In this document: positions 60,757-64,000 of the stretch, in pieces
How positions within the stretch are numbered: the stretch's first letter is position 1
Layout of the letters: every line of letters starts with the position of its first letter
Source of the DNA: Manganitrophus sp963718695
GTDB taxonomy: Bacteria; Nitrospirota; Nitrospiria; SBBL01; Manganitrophaceae
Reading direction: 5' to 3'
Length of the DNA stretch: 64,000 nt
Assembly (NCBI GenBank): GCA_963718695.1
Contig: OY970371.1
Location: forward strand, 2,046,001 to 2,110,000
Notes under the pieces: model-generated
Told to the model about the DNA's origin: nothing
Databases searched by the model: none
What the model saw: the letters and a program-made list of their open reading frames with translations, nothing else
Made by a program: the position numbers and the translations under genes

Positions 60757-62161
60757 CGCAATTCTCGTCATAGAAGATGAGACCACGCTCGCGAAGAACA
60801 TGAAGATGTATCTTGAGCGCCATGGGTATGAGGTCCGTATCGCCCCGAGCGCCGAGGAGGGCTTTCAACAGCTTGAGACATTTAAGCCCGACGTCATCTT
60901 GCTCGACCTTCATCTTCCGGGAATGAGCGGCCTGGAAGCCCTCTCCCGAATACGCGAACGCGACCCCGAGGTGAAGGTGGTGATCATCACCGCGCATGGA
61001 AACATCGAGACGGCGGTCGATGCAATCAAGTCCGGTGCTTACGATTTTATGAACAAACCGCTGGTCCTGGCGAAACTCAAGGTCCTGCTCGACAAGGCGG
61101 TGGGACAAACCCGGTTGGAGGGGACCCTCTCCTACTACCGCGAGAAAGAGGCCGGCGAAAGCCGTCTATCGGCCTTCCTCGGCGAGTCTCCACCGATGCG
61201 GTTATTAAAAGGTCAGATCGAGCAGATCATCGACTCGGAGCGGCGGTTGACGGAGGGAGATCCGCCCGCGGTCCTGATCACCGGTGAGACCGGCACGGGA
61301 AAGGAGCTGGCCGCCCGGGCCCTTCACTACAACGGCCCGAGGAAAAAGGGGCCTTTCATCGAAATTAACTGCGCCTCGATTCCGACGCAGCTCTTGGAGG
61401 CGGAGCTCTTCGGATATGAACGCGGCGCCTTCACCGACGCAAAGGAGAAGAAGATCGGTCTTTTCCAGGCGGCGGAAGGAGGGACCCTTTTCTTGGACGA
61501 AATCGGGGAAATTGAAATCTCCCTTCAGGCCAAATTGCTCAAGGCACTTGAAGATAAAGTGATCCGCCGTATCGGAAATATCCGGGAACAGAAGGTCGAC
61601 GTCCGGATTATTACCGCAACGAACCAATCTCTTGAAGAGTCGGTCCGCCAAGGACGGTTCCGTCCGGACCTTTTCTTTCGCCTTCGGATCATCCACCTGG
61701 AGCTTCCTCCGCTCCGCACCCGCGGGAACGATATTCTTCTTCTTGCGAACCATTTCCTGACGATCCAGTCCCGGCGCTACGGGAAACAAGGAATGCACTT
61801 TAGCCCGGAAGCCGAAAAGGCGCTTCTCCAATATTCCTGGCCGGGGAATGTTCGGGAACTTCGAAATATGATCGAGCAGACGGTTCTTCTCTCCCGAGAA
61901 AAACGCATCGCGCCGGAGCAGCTCTCACTCCTTCCAGGTCTGATCAAAATGCCCCAGGAGAACCAACAGAGGGAAAATCTCGACCGTTTCCTCCTTCCGC
62001 ACCAAGGAGTCTCGTTGGAAAAGGTCGAGCGTGACCTTGTTCTTCAGGCGCTTGAGCAAACCTCCTGGAATGTCACGCAGGCGGCAAAACGGTTGGGACT
62101 CACCCGCGATACCCTCCGGTACCGGATGGATAAATATAAACTCGAGCCCTCTTCTTCTTAA
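60749..62161 (+). CDS. NtrC-family sigma-54 activator 2, GAFTDA variant
   Basis: 470 residues. Receiver (PDVILLDLHLPGMSGLEA; MNKPL), AAA+ domain with Walker A GETGTGKE, loop YERGAFTDAKEKKIG, Walker B GGTLFLDEIGEIEISLQAK, then RPDLFFRLRIIHLELPPL, and a Fis HTH (TSWNVTQAAKRLGLTRDTLR). The sigma-54-contact loop is GAFTDA, not GAFTGA: the second Gly is Asp. ATG 60749 overlaps the kinase stop. Cognate partner of the kinase upstream; it could act on the same or a distinct enhancer as activator 1. Confidence 0.92.
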   Translation: MSDAILVIEDETTLAKNMKMYLERHGYEVRIAPSAEEGFQQLETFKPDVILLDLHLPGMSGLEALSRIRERDPEVKVVIITAHGNIETAVDAIKSGAYDFMNKPLVLAKLKVLLDKAVGQTRLEGTLSYYREKEAGESRLSAFLGESPPMRLLKGQIEQIIDSERRLTEGDPPAVLITGETGTGKELAARALHYNGPRKKGPFIEINCASIPTQLLEAELFGYERGAFTDAKEKKIGLFQAAEGGTLFLDEIGEIEISLQAKLLKALEDKVIRRIGNIREQKVDVRIITATNQSLEESVRQGRFRPDLFFRLRIIHLELPPLRTRGNDILLLANHFLTIQSRRYGKQGMHFSPEAEKALLQYSWPGNVRELRNMIEQTVLLSREKRIAPEQLSLLPGLIKMPQENQQRENLDRFLLPHQGVSLEKVERDLVLQALEQTSWNVTQAAKRLGLTRDTLRYRMDKYKLEPSSS

Positions 62162-62471
62162 TAGAACTTTTCCGATGGTTCCAATCTTATCAATAAAAGT
62201 CTTATTCAATCTTCTCCCAAGATATCGCCCGATCCAATTTTGATGTCGACTGAACGTCGCTTAATACAAGCTCCCATGCCGAAACGGAGGACATCTCCTT
62301 CTCAACTCTACAACCCAGCTCCGACTCTCCTCCTCTATTCCTGCAGAAACATCAGATAGAAATGGTGAATCAGATGGGTCACCAAGCATTGATTACTCAT
62401 ACTCAGCCGTATAGTCAGGCTCGTAAAAGAATTTTCAACAAATTCTATCGATTAGAATGCCGAAAATTATT

Positions 62472-62503
62472 TTGTGGAAATAGGGAGCGAACTGTGTTAT
62501 TAT
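62472..62503 (+). promoter_or_regulatory. Possible promoter of a short transcript
   Basis: TTGTGG (62472-62477), 17 nt, TGTTAT (62495-62500) within the AT-rich run TTATTATTATAAATAG, followed about 30-60 nt on by a terminator. Confidence 0.3.
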
Positions 62504-62531
62504 TATAAATAGTTAAAAGAAAGACATTCCG

Positions 62532-62563
62532 GCCGCCCAAGCACCTGCCTAGGCGGCTTTTTT
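62532..62563 (+). terminator. Intrinsic terminator
   Basis: GCCGCC (62532-62537) pairs with GGCGGC (62552-62557), followed by TTTTTT. It lies 370 bp beyond the NtrC stop, so it may end a short RNA from 62472 or the long 3' tail of the operon. Confidence 0.6.
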
Positions 62564-62988
62564 ATTTCCTACATTCCTCGAATCTCTTCCAGAGCAACCT
62601 TCGACTCATCCGAACCGTGGCAAGAAAATCGCCGATTCGACGATATGAACAGGTCATGTCAAACAGTGACTTGGACAGGGGAAGAGCGGCGTGATCTGGG
62701 CACTCCTCTATCTGCACCGAGTGAAGGCGATTGAGGCTCAACGTGAGTTTCCGCACCGACGGTTGTAAACACCGCGATCTGCGATGAGGTCGATGCGAAT
62801 TGGATTGAAGTGTTCGATCCATCGGACTGAGCGAAGTTGCCAAAACGGGGACAACACTGTCATGGCGCGCCGGGGATCATTACCGCCCTGAGCAAGTTGC
62901 CAAGAGGAAGCGAATTTCCCGACGATCGATCTCTTTTAACGGCGGTGTTGATCACCGTCTGTCGGCGATGCAACCCCTTCGAGTAAGA
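62564..62988. other. Intergenic stretch without a recognisable gene
   Basis: About 420 bp. Six-frame reading gives only short frames. The AAGTTGCCAA sequence occurs twice (about 62833 and 62892). It could be decayed mobile DNA at the boundary of the MFS region; no transposase motif was identified. Confidence 0.3.
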
Positions 62989-64000
62989 TCATGACGCGTA
63001 TCCAGCGTGCGAAGGGCGTTTTGCGAGCGCACGACTTCCAACCGCGATGGCAAGCGCGACGACGATCAGAATGGCCGCGACGGCGAATGTGATCCGCATG
63101 CCGGCGGCGACGGCTTCAGGACGCGCCGTGGTGATGTCGATCGTGGCCGACGCGAGCGCGAATACCGCGCCCATCGCAGATGCGCCGGTGATGAGCCCGA
63201 GATTGCGCGATAGGTTGAGCATGCCGGAAATGACGCCCCGCCGGTCCGCGGGGATCTCTGCCATGACGGCGGTGTTGTTGGCCGTCTGGAACAGCGCATA
63301 GCCGATGGTGATGATTATGATGGGCGCGAGGTAGCCCATGATGCCGAGCGTCGCCGGCATCATCGAAAGAATAAAGGAGCCGGCCGCAATTCCGATGAGC
63401 CCGACGAGGATCATGCGTTGCGCGCCAAAGCGGTCCGCAATGCGACCGGCCGGCACACCCGTCAGCGCGACGACTAGCGGACCGACCGATAAGACGATTC
63501 CAACCATCGCCGCATCGAGCCCGAGCGCACGAGAGAGATAAAACGGCCCGACCACCAGCGTCACCATCATCACCGTCGAGACGAGCGCGCTCATGGCGAG
63601 GCTCGCACTCAGCACCGGATCGCGGAACATCTCCAATCGGATCAAAGGCGATGCGGCGCTCGCCTCGGCAAGCACGAAGAGGCCGACTCCGAAGACCGCA
63701 GCCAATAGCAATATGATGTTGAGCGAACTGAAACGGCCGCGCCCCATCGTCATGGCGAGGGCATACGCCGCGAGCGTCAGCGCAAGCAGCAGCGTGCCCA
63801 CAGGGTCGAAGCCGGCCCGATCCGCCTTCGGCTCCCGGCGATCGACCGGCAGGGTGCGATGGGCGAGAAGGAACGCCAGGAGTCCCAGCGGTACGTTGAC
63901 GAGGAAGAGGGCCCGCCAACTGAGCCCTGCGATCAGAACGCCGCCGAGCGATGGACCGAGCGCAGTGCCAATCGCGGACATCGTTCCGAGCAGCCCCATG
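62989..64000 (-). CDS. MFS transporter, DHA2-like, partial (5' end off window)
   Basis: About 336 C-terminal residues, with about nine helices visible. GLLGTMSAIGTALGPSLGGV is the conserved motif of the mid-N-terminal half, followed by WRALFLVNVPLGLLAFLLA. The C-terminal half includes GRIADRFGAQRMILVGLIGI and SGMLNLSRNLGLITGASAMG. This matches drug:H+ antiporters of the 14-helix DHA2 type; the substrate is unknown. The first helices lie beyond position 64000. Wording and base use look alpha-proteobacterial-like and more GC-rich than the rest, suggesting transfer. Confidence 0.85.
   Translation of the reverse strand, partial: MGLLGTMSAIGTALGPSLGGVLIAGLSWRALFLVNVPLGLLAFLLAHRTLPVDRREPKADRAGFDPVGTLLLALTLAAYALAMTMGRGRFSSLNIILLLAAVFGVGLFVLAEASAASPLIRLEMFRDPVLSASLAMSALVSTVMMVTLVVGPFYLSRALGLDAAMVGIVLSVGPLVVALTGVPAGRIADRFGAQRMILVGLIGIAAGSFILSMMPATLGIMGYLAPIIIITIGYALFQTANNTAVMAEIPADRRGVISGMLNLSRNLGLITGASAMGAVFALASATIDITTARPEAVAAGMRITFAVAAILIVVALAIAVGSRALAKRPSHAGYAS

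Noticed and set aside
62562..62843. 93-codon minus-strand frame
   Set aside because: No ribosome site or domain; starts after a terminator and reads as non-coding.

Overview
The window reads as chromosomal DNA of a GC-rich (mid-50s % by eye) Gram-negative bacterium. Evidence is the lipoprotein signal peptides with lipoboxes, an AlgE-like outer-membrane porin, outer-membrane barrel remnants, NtrC/sigma-54 regulation and a trehalose-synthesis enzyme. The gene mix suggests Nitrospirota or a delta-proteobacterial-like lineage, but this is inference from gene content, not from a marker gene. No rRNA, complete tRNA or CRISPR array was seen.

Layout. 1-1.5 kb: a CobD-like aminotransferase running off the left edge, preceded by a full cobalamin control leader (promoter, B12 aptamer, intrinsic terminator). 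1.7-6.8 kb: a mobile-element graveyard (a DDE-deleted transposase, a second transposase fragment) and an SBBP-repeat lipoprotein interrupted by an IS3-type element. 6.8-14.9 kb: a TPR/periplasmic-binding lipid-envelope-type protein, malto-oligosyltrehalose synthase, a ClC channel, and a winged-helix regulator with two DUF5985-type membrane proteins. 15-31 kb: envelope and ion-homeostasis genes (MarR, AI-2E permease, PRC-barrel, DUF2254, DUF421, YtxH+TetR, YihY, CPA1 antiporter, a broken MscS, several small lipoproteins, an ion channel with an unusual filter, a DUF4118 histidine kinase). 31.5-32.6 kb: pseudogenes (outer-membrane barrel, PIN toxin tail).

32.7-50.8 kb, all on the minus strand, is the centre of interest: a tightly packed exopolysaccharide locus. 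It encodes a methyltransferase, four glycosyltransferases (one fused to a deacetylase-like domain), a heparinase/alginate-lyase-like protein, two paralogous APH-fold kinases, a radical SAM protein with its SPASM-like part at the N-terminus, an ABC exporter and an AlgE-like porin. Two paralogous lipoproteins sharing a C-terminal DDNPSxSDL motif lie inside and at the head of the locus.

51-62 kb holds a small D/R-rich secreted protein, GDT1, CDP-alcohol phosphatidyltransferase and epimerase genes, then two divergent two-component operons. The minus-strand operon is receiver, histidine kinase, NtrC activator, coiled-coil protein, TPR lipoprotein; the plus-strand operon is histidine kinase and NtrC activator. 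Four matches to a sigma-54 promoter ([C/G]GGCAT-N5-TTGC) sit upstream of both lipoproteins, the secreted D/R-rich protein and the receiver-led operon. TGGGGCA/TGCCCCA inverted repeats lie at enhancer distance from two of these promoters. I infer that one or both NtrC proteins control the polysaccharide locus, its lipoproteins and their own operon: a self-contained sigma-54 envelope/exopolysaccharide regulon. The right edge is a partial MFS transporter after an 800-bp stretch with no recognisable gene.
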